Assembly: GCF_010389155.1 (NCBI RefSeq)
Contig: NC_057761.1
Span: forward strand, 15,440,501-15,504,500
From: Erigeron canadensis
Taxonomy: Eukaryota > Streptophyta > Magnoliopsida > Asterales > Asteraceae
Reading direction: 5' to 3'
Length of the DNA stretch: 64,000 nt
Made by a program: the position numbers and the translations under genes. Under the pieces are notes generated by a model, which worked only from the letters and a program-made list of their open reading frames with translations, had not been told where the DNA came from and ran no database searches. How positions within the stretch are numbered: position 1 is the stretch's first letter; the number at the start of each line of letters is the position of its first letter. Of this stretch, positions 20,442-31,719 are shown in pieces.

Positions 20442-21674
20442 CTAAGTATCTTCTAAGCACAGGGACTTTGGAAGCTGCCAATTAACCAGTATATCTTCAA
20501 GCCGATCCTTCTTCTTGAATCTGAACAATAATAGCTTAAGCCGCACAGTCACGAAGATTAGCTGTATCATTTGTTGCGAATACCTCTTCTTTTGGTGAAA
20601 TAAACGTAAGTTTCGTTCTTGCCACACAAAAAAAGATGTCGCAGCTAACACTAATTTAACTATGATGCATTCAGCTTTCTTGCTTTTAGCCAACTGCATT
20701 ATATGAGCCATAATATTATTCCAATGGGTCGAGCAATGATGAATCTGGACCTTGTCGCATAGACCTTTCCAGATATCAAAAGCAAAAGGACATTCAAAGA
20801 ATAGATGTTCGTGGGAGTCAGATTGTAACTCACACAATGAGCATAGTAGAGGTGTAGACGTACTCGAATGAATATCCCAAGGCTGTAGCATGTCTTGAGT
20901 TTTCAACCTTCATTTCATAATCAACCATAAGTGAAACGCATGTTTTGGCGACACTACATGGTACCAAGAAACTGCCACATCCCTAGTCCGTATAGTATTC
21001 CATACATTGGCGACAGAAAAATCCTGCCGAGTTGAGTCAAGATTAGGAATCTGAATAATATCATTCCATTCGGCAGGTCTCAGGTCGTCACCAGCTACAA
21101 GCTCCGCTACATTGGTCTTAATATTGAAACCTGAATAAGAAATAGAATGAGTAGACAAATGGTTAGAAAGAGGGCTCAACTCGCACCAATTATCGAACCA
21201 AGCAGAGGCCGTTCCACCATTTCCAAGTTGATACCAGAAATACTTCCGAATCAATGGCCTAATCCGAAGGATTTTCCTCCAACTCCAAGTCATAACGCCA
21301 CGATATGGGATTTCCCAGAAATTCTGCTCTTTAATCTTATACATATGCATCCAACGAACCCAAAGAGACTCCTTTCTAGCAAGTAAATTCCACACATGAG
21401 CAGTTAGTAACGCCACATTGAAATCATATAATCTGCGAATACCTAAACCTCCTTCAGCCTTCGGTAAACATACTACTTCCCAAGCCACTTTCGACTTCCC
21501 ATTTTGAGCATCTCCTTTGGACCAAAGGAACTTTCTCATAACTTGTTCAATCTCTAGAATCACGGCTGAAGGCAACATGAACATTGTACTCCAATACACA
21601 CGCATAGATGATAACACAGATTGAATCAATTGAAGTTGACCTGCGAATGATAGAAATTTGTTCTTCCAATCCAA
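20442..21674 (-). pseudogene. LINE ORF2 thumb and zf-RVT C-terminus
   Basis: The frame runs from WKNKFLSFAGQLQLIQSVLS, through GLGIRRLYDFNVALLTAHVW, to the RT zinc-binding region CSLCELQSDSHEHLFFECPF and AATSFFVWQERNLRLF, all standard for plant LINE ORF2. One TGA at 20907-20909 interrupts an otherwise single frame. The natural stop is at 20442. The RT palm lies upstream in another frame. Confidence 0.85.
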
Positions 21675-22290
21675 GACTTTATTTTCACCCGTTCAACAAG
21701 CTCATGGCAGTCCCTGTAAATCAAACGGGTAGACACTAGAGGAACACCTAAGTACTTCACCGGTAATGTTCCTTCCTCAAACGGTAGTACCCCCAAAATA
21801 GCTAGTTTAACATTGTTCAAGACGTTACAAAAATAAGTTGTGCTCTTAGGAATACTTGGTGCTAAACCCGACATTTCCTTGAATTCTTCCAATGCTTCCA
21901 TTAAAACTCTAGCAGAACCTACATCACCATGAAGAAAAACGAGCAGGTCATCCACAAAACACAAGTTGACAACATCCAACTTGTCACATTTGGGGAGATA
22001 CACGAAATCATTGCTCTCCCTAATCCTTCGCTTAAGAATCAAAGTAAGAATCTCCATTACAAGTGTAAACAAATACGGAGATAACGGATCACCTTGCCTC
22101 AAGACCCGTTTACCATGAAAAAATCCATGCAAAGATCCGTTGACACTAATAGAAAATGACATAGTGGCAACGCACGTGATAATCCAAGGAACCATTTTTG
22201 GATGAAAACCAAACTCAATTAGTATTTTCTTCATAAATCTCCAATCAACCGTGTCGTATGCTTTTTGAATATCTATCTTGAATGCACATT
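21626..22290 (-). pseudogene. LINE ORF2 reverse transcriptase palm
   Basis: Contains AFKIDIQKAYDTVDWRFMKK, RQGDPLSPYLFTLVMEIL, LCFVDDLLVF (the catalytic FVDD) and LPVKYLGVPLVSTRL, the ordered RT motifs of plant L1 elements. Residues before CAFKIDI derive from the adjoining repeat, not from the LINE. A frameshift near 21650 separates it from the C-terminal half. Confidence 0.87.
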
Positions 22291-22355
22291 GCACATTATA
22301 ATTTTCACATTGCACATTTCAACTTTCACATTGCACATTATAAACTGTCACATTG
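22283..22355. repeat. 21-bp tandem repeat at the LINE 5' junction
   Basis: CACATTGCACATTATAATTTT and CACATTGCACATTTCAACTTT are followed by a third near copy and a partial fourth (CACATTGCAATC). The array starts exactly where the LINE coding sequence ends. Confidence 0.8.
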
Positions 22356-22804
22356 CAATCAAATCATGTTCAAATTCACATGTTATAGCATATAACATTA
22401 TGCATCAACGAATATCTTTCAATCTTAGGTTCATTTCAACTCTAATGTGCATATGGAGGAATCCTACTAGACTAGCATAATCCTTACATAAAGCAAATCT
22501 CAAATCATTATATATGCTTAGGTGAATGTCTAAATACAACACGTATGCTCATAAAAACGGATTTAATAAAGATTTTTTTTGAAACGGAATCCTTTTGAAC
22601 ATAAGTCCAAGTGGCCGTTTGATTTTTACATGGTTCTCTCATAATTAAACGTAGATTCATGACTTTACGTTTATTAGTCCTACCATGTAAAGCTCAAATT
22701 AACCCGCTTAACCTTATGCTCGACTCGACTATAAAAATTCGTTTTGAAAAGCGGCTATAGTTTTGGAAATTCCCGGAGGAACTCCAATGTTCTCCATAAC
22801 CTTA
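22356..22804 (-). other. Leader region of Gypsy element whose body is missing
   Basis: Non-coding DNA downstream (minus strand) of a PBS. No gag is found; the LINE fragment and its repeat take its place. Nothing else recognised. Confidence 0.45.
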
Positions 22805-22817
22805 GGCTCTGATACCA
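22805..22817 (-). promoter_or_regulatory. Primer binding site of the 4.2-kb LTR element
   Basis: Minus strand TGGTATCAGAGCC, followed by TAAGG, starting five bases inside the LTR end; complementary to initiator Met tRNA. It shows the adjoining LTR is a 5' LTR on the minus strand. Confidence 0.9.
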
Positions 22818-22822
22818 TTTTC

Positions 22823-25800
22823 AGTAACACCCCAACTAAGGCGGAATGATGAAATATACAGAAAGTCGAGTATTCAAAACAAAGGATTATAAATAACATT
22901 CGTCATACCTTTATTTGATAAAAAGAATTTACAAATGTACAAGCATGTGAACCAATTTCCAAGTACAAATGCGTCCACCATACTTGGATACTAAGTTCAC
23001 GAAACAAATAACAAGCACATGAAATAGTATACTACAATGATCAAGGCGGATTTCATTGCCCATCACAAGGTTTGATCTTAGACTCCAAAGTGCAATGCAA
23101 ACAATCATGATGCATATAATTCCTCAAAACTTATGCTAATTCCTAAAAAGCATGAAGAAAAAGTGTCAACTACGAAAACGTAGTTGGTGGGTGCATAGGT
23201 TTTTAAGTAAATCTCATTGCATAACCATTTTAAACACTTAGGAAACATGTTATTAAATATTAACATACCCAAACCATGTGTCCGGCAGAATTCTCATCTC
23301 CAAATATCAAGTTTTCCCAATACCATAATGTCATTTCAAAGTGTGGGAATCCATGGTAAATTACAAAGTTGTCATTTGTCAAATCATCACGAGAGAAAAA
23401 TATATCAAACGATTAATCATATATCACATCAAAACCATTCGGTCATCAAGATTTCAATATCGCCAATTTTAACAACTTTCAATATTCCATATAGGGTCCA
23501 ATGCCCAAACCACATGTTCATTCCTTAATAACCAAAGTATGTCCCAAATCTGTCATTAGTAACATTCACATTGATATTTTAGATGAGTTTAGCTTTGCCA
23601 CTACTAAGACCCTTTCACGTCACAAACCAACATAATATATCCCATTGATATAACCATAAAGAACATGTTGTCAATCACGTGCGTTAACCATAATTGGGTC
23701 GTGCCATGGAGACGACCAATAATAAAAAAGTAGATTAGAGCACCCCTAGGTTGGCAGCCATTGAGGGCGGCCACGTAGGCGGCCAATCAACATGTCACCA
23801 TCTTCGTGAGTGAGGGGACGAATCCTAGTTGCGCAACTCTCTAACTACAGGCCTCAATGAGTTAATAGTAATGTAGCGAGGACTACACTTTGACAATACT
23901 CAAACTCATCATATAACATAGATCATATTGAATATAAAACATATATTCCTTATCATAAACATCCTTTCAAAATATCATTTCATAATAGAAAACAATTTTA
24001 TTTATCATGCTTTTCACCCTGAAAGTAAAACATATAAAAGAGTTTGAAAGGGGGTTATGACTCACCTTGATATGCCGCATATTATATTCACCTATCCAAA
24101 ATGGGTACTTCCCATCAATTGCTCCATCATATATCCGTCACGTTTCTCAATCATATTTCAAAGCCATCACTTATAAATGCCAGTTTCATTATGTTGTTAT
24201 CAATTTTGGAATCCAAGTGTATTGCTAATATTCGCATCATTTTGGTTGTAGAGATTGATGGTGTAAAGGTTACTTTCATTATATATGTAGTTATAAGTTG
24301 TTAGAATTTCGGTAATTTGGCTTCATTTGTGGTTTCGTTTGGCATCTTAGGTTATCATATGCTAATATTAAGTTATATTATCCTTATTTATCATTTGATG
24401 TGTAACCAATTTTAGTGTAAATTACCTTTCAAGGTATCAATTTATATTATAATTAACTTAGTTGTTTCCGTTTATCCACTTAATTTTTGTTTCACGTTAC
24501 CTAATTATACTTAGCTTTTATCTCCATACTTCATGATAATATTACGATTTACTCGGGCCTTAGAAGATCACTTAATTGTTATGGGCCACAATCGTTGGGC
24601 TTACAAGTCATGGGCTTCCAAGTGTTTTGGGCTTAAGTTTGTTATTGAGCTTAACCTTATTTGGGTATATGTTTGATGGGTTATATTGGTTGTTGGCCCA
24701 GGCGGGGCTACTGATTTATGGTTTTATGGGTTGGTTACTTGGGCGGGGTTAGCCCATTATGGTTCTTAGTTCATTACATAGCCCATTATACCTTTTTTAA
24801 GATTACTTACAAATTTTCTGTTTTATACTTTATTTTTATGAAATGTTGGCTACTATTTTGGGGTGAAGACGAATTATTTGGACCGTTATGATTTTTATAC
24901 AGACTTATTTGTAGCTAGTATTTTTGTGAATTTTTACTAAATTTTTAGACATTGTTTACTACCTCTAAAAATTACCAAACCAAAACTAGTCAGAATGGTA
25001 ACTTCTGCGCGACCCAATATGTTTTATAAAAGTTCCTCATGATGAAAACCTTAGAAAATACCTCAAATTTTATTTTAAGTTAAGAACCCACAAAAATAAC
25101 TTTTCACCAAGTTTAAGCTTCTGAAGCTCAGTATTTTGAAAATTAAAAATCGTCAAAATCTACTGATTTCCAGACCAAAATCCAAGTTTTGCGACCTTAA
25201 CTTCAAAAATACGTTTCACTGACTTTTACCTTGAAATATGACCTGAGACCAGTCCCATTTAAAAGACAACTCTTTGAACATTATTTTAGACTCAAAAATC
25301 ATTCAAAAATAAGTTTTCAAGCCCGAGATATACCCTTTCAAAGTTGATACATGTTCCTGACCAGTTTCTCCTCGGTAACCCAAATGCATGTCTTTACTTT
25401 ATGGCTTCACCCAACACCCACTTTGACATTTTCAATGTATTTATTTTAACTTAAACAATATCCTACTATGTTAATAGTGTTTCTACAGATTTCATAACTA
25501 GTATTTTGTACAAAGTTATTGGATTCAAAGGATGATTTCATAGTTTGTGAAATTAAGCTTTTTTGTTGAAAACTCAGCTCGACCACTGTGTACTAAAAGA
25601 TTCATATCTCGAGTTCTGTTCATCCTTTTTACTTGATTCCAATTGTTGTAGAAACTAGACTCATATATCTATAACTTTTATTTTGGACACTTTCCATGAA
25701 TCAGTCCCCAAATGCTTGGTTTACCCGTCCCAACTTCTGTTATAGATCCTGTCAGCTTTGTTTTGCTTTAGACAACCCACCAATGATCTTGTTTGGTTAT

Positions 25801-27004
25801 TTTACACTCCATAACACCACTCACAAGATTAATACCCATTTTAAAAACAGATTCACAATCATCCATTATCATTTAAAAACCGAACACACACAAAACATAA
25901 TTGATTAACTTGATTCTTGCAAAAACATCTCTTGATCATCCTAAAATAACATGCATCTAAAGATCTTTTGATTTCTTGATTTGAAATGGAAAATTTATAT
26001 TCAAAACACATGTTTGAAGATAATAAAGCTTAGATCCATAAATTGATATTCAAAAAACAACTAGATAAAAGAGTATTGAAATCGGTTTTGAGAAAACTAC
26101 CTTAGATGATGAAAATCGGTTAGATTGAAGGCTGTCCAAGGGCTATTCGCAGCTCTCCCATGCTCCCAAATCATTATAGATTGATCCCCATACAAGATTA
26201 TTGTGTTATTATGATAGTTTGATGATTAAATTCGTGATTTAGGGTTAAGTTTTGCCCAGAATTTCTGCTATGAACAAGAAAGGAAGAGAGTGTTTTGGGG
26301 AGTGTGTGTGTTTTGGTTGAGTGTAAAAATTAAAGAATGAGCAGGTCTTGAGCCCTAAAAAACGTGGCTAGGGCAGCAAATAGAGGGTGTGGGGTGAGGT
26401 TATTGGTTAGGAGGGGTGTTGGGAAGTCTTGGGTTGGTTAACTCATGTGGTGAGGTGTTGGGTTAGTTCCCTAAGTAGTATTGAGACATACAAATAGGTA
26501 ATTGTATACATGTGGGTATACATGTTTTAAAAGTGTAGAATGTAATAAACTAATCATAATCCTATTGGCTAGTTGATATGTATGCATGTGGTGTGTTTTA
26601 AATATTTAACTTTTTTATGAACTCATTTATATAATGTTTTTTATTAATATTTGTTGTATTATATGTGTATATAATTATATATTTCATATTATCATAAACT
26701 CCAAATGCTTATTATTATTATTTGGGTTGTTGGATTAATTGGGATACTTGAATTCTTGCTTGATAGATAGTGCATGCATTAATTCAAGATTATATTTTCT
26801 TTGAGATTGGCTTTGATTATTCAATTAGAGTTTGTAAGGCATTTCTAAGATGACTAGCTATTTTTAAGCATTTCATTATACTAGAAGGCAATTATCACTA
26901 TGCCTCAATTGTTTAGAAAGTCAATTCCCTTAATAAACCTCTAAGGATAGATACCTAGATAAATCTAAGTAAATTGTCCTAGTTGGAAATTGAGGGTTGT
27001 TACA
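22823..27004 (-). repeat. Complete 4.2-kb Gypsy (Tekay-like) 5' LTR
   Basis: On the minus strand it starts TGTAACAACCCTCAATTTCC (27004) and ends GGGGTGTTACT (22823), nearly mirror-image ends. The stretch 24000-24400 resembles 51640-52010 and lies at the same distance (about 3.0 kb) from the LTR start as there, so this is the same or a related family to the element at 51640-61430. It is non-coding throughout. Interior includes gene-like GGGCTTAAG phrases at 24570-24780 but no ORF. Confidence 0.8.
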
Positions 27005-27253
27005 ACTTATGTGTAATTTTGAAGTTTATAATTGTGTGGAGGCATGGATTATCATCCGTTATACAATTATGTGGAGATGTGGATTCTTGATCACATGTGC
27101 ACGAATATTGCTATGATTACATGTGATCGACTTGCGTACAATCATAGCAATATTCTTGCACATGTGATCAAGAATCTAAATCTCCACATAATTGTATAAC
27201 GGATGATAATTCATGCTCCACACAATTATAAACTTCAAAATTACACATAAGTT
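27004..27253. repeat. 250-bp hairpin with 115-bp arms
   Basis: The left arm 27004-27118 and right arm 27140-27253 are complementary with about five differences in 115 bp (roughly 96 percent), around a 21-base loop. Examples of paired blocks: AACTTATGTGTAATTTTGAA and its complement at the far end, and GAATATTGCTATGATT at the loop. The left arm ends exactly where the 4.2-kb LTR starts, so that insertion may have cut a longer palindrome. Confidence 0.92.
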
Positions 27254-27361
27254 ATTAAGAAAACAATCAAAAAACAATTTTCATTTAAAGAACAATCATC
27301 GGTTGGGCTTGATTTGAAAAGTTTCTCAAAGGTTCTCGCAAAAAAAAGGTTCTCAAAATAA
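27254..27361. other. Remnant of gagaacc-type palindrome
   Basis: Contains gtttctcaaaggttctcgcaaaaaaaaggttctcaaaataac, related to the right end of the MITE at 8861-9178. No inverted partner is seen here. Confidence 0.4.
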
Positions 27362-28518
27362 CTTTATATATATATATTATATATATACTACATATATAAA
27401 CAAAGTGATTTTTTTTCTTGTAACTAATCTACCTTTAAAATGCCAAGTTTATCCTCCACTTTTATACTTCTTATAGCCTTGAAATACCATAATTACCCTT
27501 AAAATATGGTATCCCCTAAACCAAAAATACTGGCAAAACACAATCGCACGAGAATTTTACTGTCTCCTTTTTCTCGCATGTGGCTGCTAGAATCACTAGA
27601 ATCATCACCTTCAAAAACTCTTAAAATGCCCCTGCTCATTAACACCACTTCCCAAATCTATCGTCTCTTTCATGTCTTTCTTTCAAACACACACCCTAGC
27701 AGCCACCACATCTCTCTCTTCAAACACGTTCTTCCGGGCTAGCTCTGACACCACCACCACAAATCACAACCACCGTCCTGCTAATTTTTTTTTTCGTTGC
27801 TCGGAAAAGCCATCGCCGTCATCTTGAAATGCCTTTACGTTTTTTTTTACCTCAATTCGTCACAGAGGTATATTTATATATCTATAATTTTTTTTATATC
27901 TTTATTATTTGTCACATATGTATATATCTATACCATTCTCTATTTTCGATGCTTGGAAAAAGTCGTCACCGTTGTCATCCCCAAATGCTTTTTAGGGTTT
28001 TATAACACGATTCACTACACGTGTATATATCTATACTTTTGGGTATTTTATAGGCCGGATTTTATAACACGATTCGTTACGGTTATATATCTATACTTTA
28101 GGTATTTTATAATTTTGATGGTTCATTTTGATTCAATGCTACCATTTTCATTCAAATATTGCCGTGAGTACATTTTAAATTCATGTACGTTTGTTTCTTT
28201 CATTTGTTTGTTAATTGTTTTTGTCATTTTGATTCAACGGTGCCATTATACATATTAATTACCCATACATTTATTTGTTTCATATATTTGTTTATTGTTT
28301 ATGTATTAGTATGGAAGAGATTTTCTGTTCGGAAAATCACCATTGAGGTTCACTACTTTGTTTTTGTGGGTTTCACATTCAATTTTCACTTTTTGTCCAT
28401 TGAGTTTGGAGTAGTATTATTGCTGTAATGCATTATAATTTGATGATATATATCACACACACATATATATATAATATGTTTTTATTACTTGATTTGGATG
28501 GACATAGATACGTATGTG

Positions 28519-28712
28519 CAGGGGCGGTACCACATGGGGGCAAAGGGGGCAAATGCCCCCTTCAAAATTTAGATTTTGTCATGTATTTTCAAATTGTTCA
28601 TCAATTTAAAAAACTTTCTTATAGGTTTTTAACATTTTGACCCCTTTTATATTTATATTTCACGGATTTTTTAATTTTGCCCCTCTGAGATTTTTCTCTG
28701 GTACCGCATCTG
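28519..28712. mobile_element. hAT-type MITE with 8-bp target duplication
   Basis: The terminal inverted repeats CAGGGGCGGTACCA and CAGATGCGGTACCA (complement of the right end) match at 12 of 14 positions. CGTATGTG flanks the element exactly on both sides (28511-28518 and 28713-28720), the 8-bp duplication of hAT elements. Inside are G/C runs (ggggcaaagggggcaaatgccccc) and no ORF; length is 194 bp. Confidence 0.92.
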
Positions 28713-29156
28713 CGTATGTGATGCATTTTGATAGTCACAAGGGATTTTGCCTTTTGTTTTCCGGTTGAAGTTATGATGGTATTGGTTTGTAGCATGATCA
28801 ATTTTATTATCTATTTATAGATAATGTAAATGGGTGTACTAATAAGGTTGAAATGGCGATAAATTGACTCTTAGTGATGATATGAATATACTCTCTATAC
28901 ACACCATGTATGTTAACTCTCAACTTTGTTATTTTGGTATTTAATTTAATGTCTAGCATTATTATTTTCGGTATTATATTTTTTACAAAAAAGGGATTGA
29001 AATGCATTGATCTTAAATTGTTTCAATTACTTATTTTTGGTAATAATATTTCCAATTATACGTATTTTTTGTTTATTAATTTTGGTTACAAATCATTATA
29101 TTTTAAGTAATTATTGAGATTGCATTTGCATACTTTCATACTTTTGACCCATCCTA

Positions 29157-29592
29157 ATGGCCGAAACAGTTGCTAATGAAGGACCTCGGAGGTATTGCAG
29201 TTTCTCCCACCCTATCTTCTACTGTGAGTGTTGTTACTGGACGAAGTCCCACACCGCCTTCTGCTCTCATTACCCGGTAACTATATATCTTCTTTCGTAA
29301 AAAAGTTAGAAAAGTAGTTTTTGAGCAGGGACTATCTGCAATGTTACCAAGTTACCCATTAAACGTGGTTATTGAAATTTTATCTCAAGAAGATGTCCTT
29401 CGCTGGTCATTTTACATATTTCAAATACTACACACTGTATTTTAATTGTACCTCATTTTTTTTGGCGATATCATAACATTCTGTTTGTATTTCTTAATAT
29501 AGGAGTACGATCGTTGGCCTGGTTGTGCCAGGGTGTTCTACGCACTTTATTTCGAGATAAATGATGATATCCAGTTACTAAAGATCATCTAA
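29157..29592 (+). CDS. Weak two-exon Cys/His-rich candidate in Helitron-like segment
   Basis: Exon 29157-29276 (ATG, 40 codons, phase 0) contains YCSFSHPIFYCECCYWTK and HTAFCSHYP, then a GTAACT donor. Exon 29503-29592 follows aatatag and reads EYDRWPGCARVFYALYFEIN to a TAA. Joined length is 69 residues. I do not recognise a family. Eight Cys and His residues in 25 positions look like a metal-binding fragment, and Helitrons often capture exons, but frames this short can arise by chance. Confidence 0.22.
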
Positions 29593-29991
29593 ATGAACTC
29601 AACTTGATTTTTTGATGGATTCGTCGACAGAAACAACACCTTGATCATGTTTACCTTAAATCATAATATGTCATCATATTATTGGTATAGCTATTTTGAC
29701 TATTTATGTATAGTGATCGTCTATTATAGTTTGTTGAGCTTTAAATAAACTATGTTTTTTTACGGAGTATTCCATATAATAAACTACTATATTTCTTTTG
29801 TTCCAACACGTCTGAATCGAAACTCATTTTACAAAAAAAGCTATGTTTCTTTTGTTTGACGTGAACATGTCATGATAATTTTTACAGTTTAACACAAGTT
29901 TTTGGTTTGAAAATATTGTCGTCGTCTCACCTCGCATGTTTTGTATTGTGATTACCGTAAATCCGCCGCAAAGCGCGGGCAACAGTCTAGT

Positions 29992-30674
29992 ATATATATA
30001 TAGATAACTTAGTTTTGGAAATATTGAAACTTGTGTAATATTTTCATTTAGCACCCCAAAAGTATTTTCACCTATACTACTTCCTTAACATTAAAAATTA
30101 CATTACACTATCAATTTTTTATTATTATTCAAAATATCTCCATTAAACCTTTACATCCATTATTACTTTTACATCAATAAAATACACTACTTGACACCGC
30201 TTCCGCCACCAACAGTCGCTCATATCACCACACCGTCGTTGCGACGACCGTCGCCACATGGCTGTAAATTGTTATCTTATCACCGAGATAAGATGCCAGA
30301 ACTTATTTGTAATATATAATATTGAACCAGAGGTGACGGGTTTTAATGGGGAAAAAATTCCACTTAGAACTTGATTAAGAAATTATGTACTCCGTAATAA
30401 ACAAAAGCATAGATACTTGCCGACAATCTTTTATGCTAATCAACTAAAAAAAAAACCCAACATATACTAACCCATTTACTTTTCAAAATTACCTTTAATT
30501 ACTTTTAGGGTGGACTGGGACGCGTCGGAGAGGAGATAAGTATCGATCCGGTACCTAATTGAACATCGTCCCGTGGTACCGGTACATAATAGGCGGGGAG
30601 GAGGGTGGGGAGGGCTGTACCCGGGTCTTCCCCCACCCTAACTAACCCATACCCGTAGAACTAGTTATAATATG
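29992..30674. other. Intergenic DNA between Helitron end and DUF506 gene
   Basis: AT-rich at first, GC-rich from 30510. Apart from the G-rich motif at 30595-30614, nothing coding or regulatory was recognised. Contains ccgtggtaccggtac near 30571. Confidence 0.45.
30595..30614 (+). other. G-quadruplex-type motif
   Basis: GGGGAGGAGGGTGGGGAGGG has four G-runs of at least three with loops of 4, 1 and 1 bases. It lies 60 bp past the stop codon of the DUF506 gene, on the strand opposite its mRNA. Confidence 0.75.
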
Positions 30675-31719
30675 TTACAAAACTTCAATTGCCATAGAAT
30701 TTAGACAGGATGACGAGTTTAAGCTCTCAACCAAATCAAAAGTAAGTAATGAAACCATTGTCGTCCTTGACAAACGGTTTGAACGCTTGAGTACTCCAGG
30801 GAATATATCTTGTAATAAAACGACTTTTGATTCACGTATCCCGTTCCATTTAGCTTGCATATATTTGAGCTTACGCCATGGAGCTATATGCATTTTACAA
30901 TCTTCCATGCATTTCTTTGATGCTAAGCATAGTATTTTGATCAATGATTCCAGTCTTTCTGTTTTTCCAACATAAATTTCGGGTAGCCAGCTTATGAGAT
31001 GGTTGTATTCTTGGCTAGCCTTGACAATTTCAAATTCAGACCGGAAATTCAACTCAATAATAACTCTTATATCCCGTTTTTTAGAACTTAAAGTGTCCAA
31101 TACTTCTATGTATGTGTGTTCTCCTAGAAAAGATTCAGTACAACGATGATCAGTAATTTGTAATTTACCTAATTAGTTTGAAATTTGATAAATAATTAAT
31201 ACATATATAATATGCAGTGGAAACCTCTCTACCTGCTGAAACTTCTTTAATATTAGTCCACTTGGCCTTGCAAATGCCTGAATTATATCCGGCCTTTCGT
31301 AGTCGGTCAGATACTTCCCTCTGAAAACACAGCCAACAACCATTAATCTCGGTCTTGCCACAGTTACAAACACCAACTTTTGCTGATTTAATCTCCTTCA
31401 CAATCTCTTTCGTTGCTAGTCTAATTTTCAACTCCATGGAACTAGTTCTAAACAGATTATCCTGCAAAAATACATATATATATAGAATATGTTTAACAAA
31501 ACTCTTAATAAATCAGTAAGCAACTAGTTCTTTAAATCTAACTCACAGCCAAAGAATACTTACAGTGAGTAGTTTTTCCCGAGTTTCCCAAAACAATTTA
31601 TTCTCCCCCGGATCACACGAATCTTCATCTTCTTCTAAATCGATACTCATATAATCGTCGCCTGAATTGTATGAGCTTCCTGAGGAAAGTTCATTCTCAT
31701 CTAGGAATTCGAATATCAT
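30675..31719 (-). CDS. DUF506 (PDDEXK_6) family protein, three exons
   Basis: Exon 1 31719-31564 (52 codons, ends ETREKLLT before GTAAGT), exon 2 31461-31233 (after TTTTTGCAG, phase 1 end), exon 3 31123-30675 (after TTTTCTAG). Joined it gives about 277 residues. Family hallmarks are the early SLADMIFEFLDE-like helix, an acidic Ser/Asp stretch, VCNCGKTEINGCWLCFQREV and GYNSGICKAKW in exon 2, then EHTYIEVL, VIIELNFRSEFEIVKAS, LPEIYVGKTERLESL and PPWRK-like APWRKLKYMQAKW. The family is plant-specific, related to PD-(D/E)xK nucleases, with little known function. An upstream in-frame stop lies at about 31790; a missing first exon is possible since relatives often begin earlier. No internal stop is seen, unlike nearly everything else here. 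Confidence 0.85.

Larger units (their letters stand above)
20280..22290 (-). mobile_element. LINE (L1-type), 5'-truncated
   Basis: Contains the RT domain from the KIDIQKAYDTVDW block to the C-terminal zinc-binding domain on the minus strand. Endonuclease and ORF1 are absent; the 5' break lies at about 22285, joined to a short 21-bp tandem repeat. 5' truncation is usual for LINE insertion. Confidence 0.85.
27362..29991 (+). mobile_element. Helitron-like segment with good 3' terminus
   Basis: The 3' end reads ccgccgcaaagcgcgggcaacagtCTAGT: a GC hairpin about 10 bases before CTAGT, followed by AT, the hallmark of plant Helitrons. The 5' end is less sure; a TATATATA-rich start at about 27362 followed by ACCCTTAAAATATGG phrases is typical. 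No RepHel coding region is seen, so it is non-autonomous. It contains an hAT MITE and a weak two-exon gene candidate. Long pyrimidine-rich stretches (27790-28400) show no coding sense. Confidence 0.55.

Noticed and set aside
23604..26340. Several 60-70-codon frames inside the 4.2-kb LTR
   Set aside because: They are short, without motifs, and lie in a non-coding LTR.
27797..28258. Plus-strand frame of 153 codons, rich in Phe, Ile, Tyr
   Set aside because: It looks like a membrane protein but arises from pyrimidine-rich, repetitive DNA; no family motif or splice context supports it.
30240..30345. Possible tRNA or small RNA in the GC-rich stretch after the Helitron end
   Set aside because: No cloverleaf, A/B boxes or CCA-adjacent stem could be drawn.
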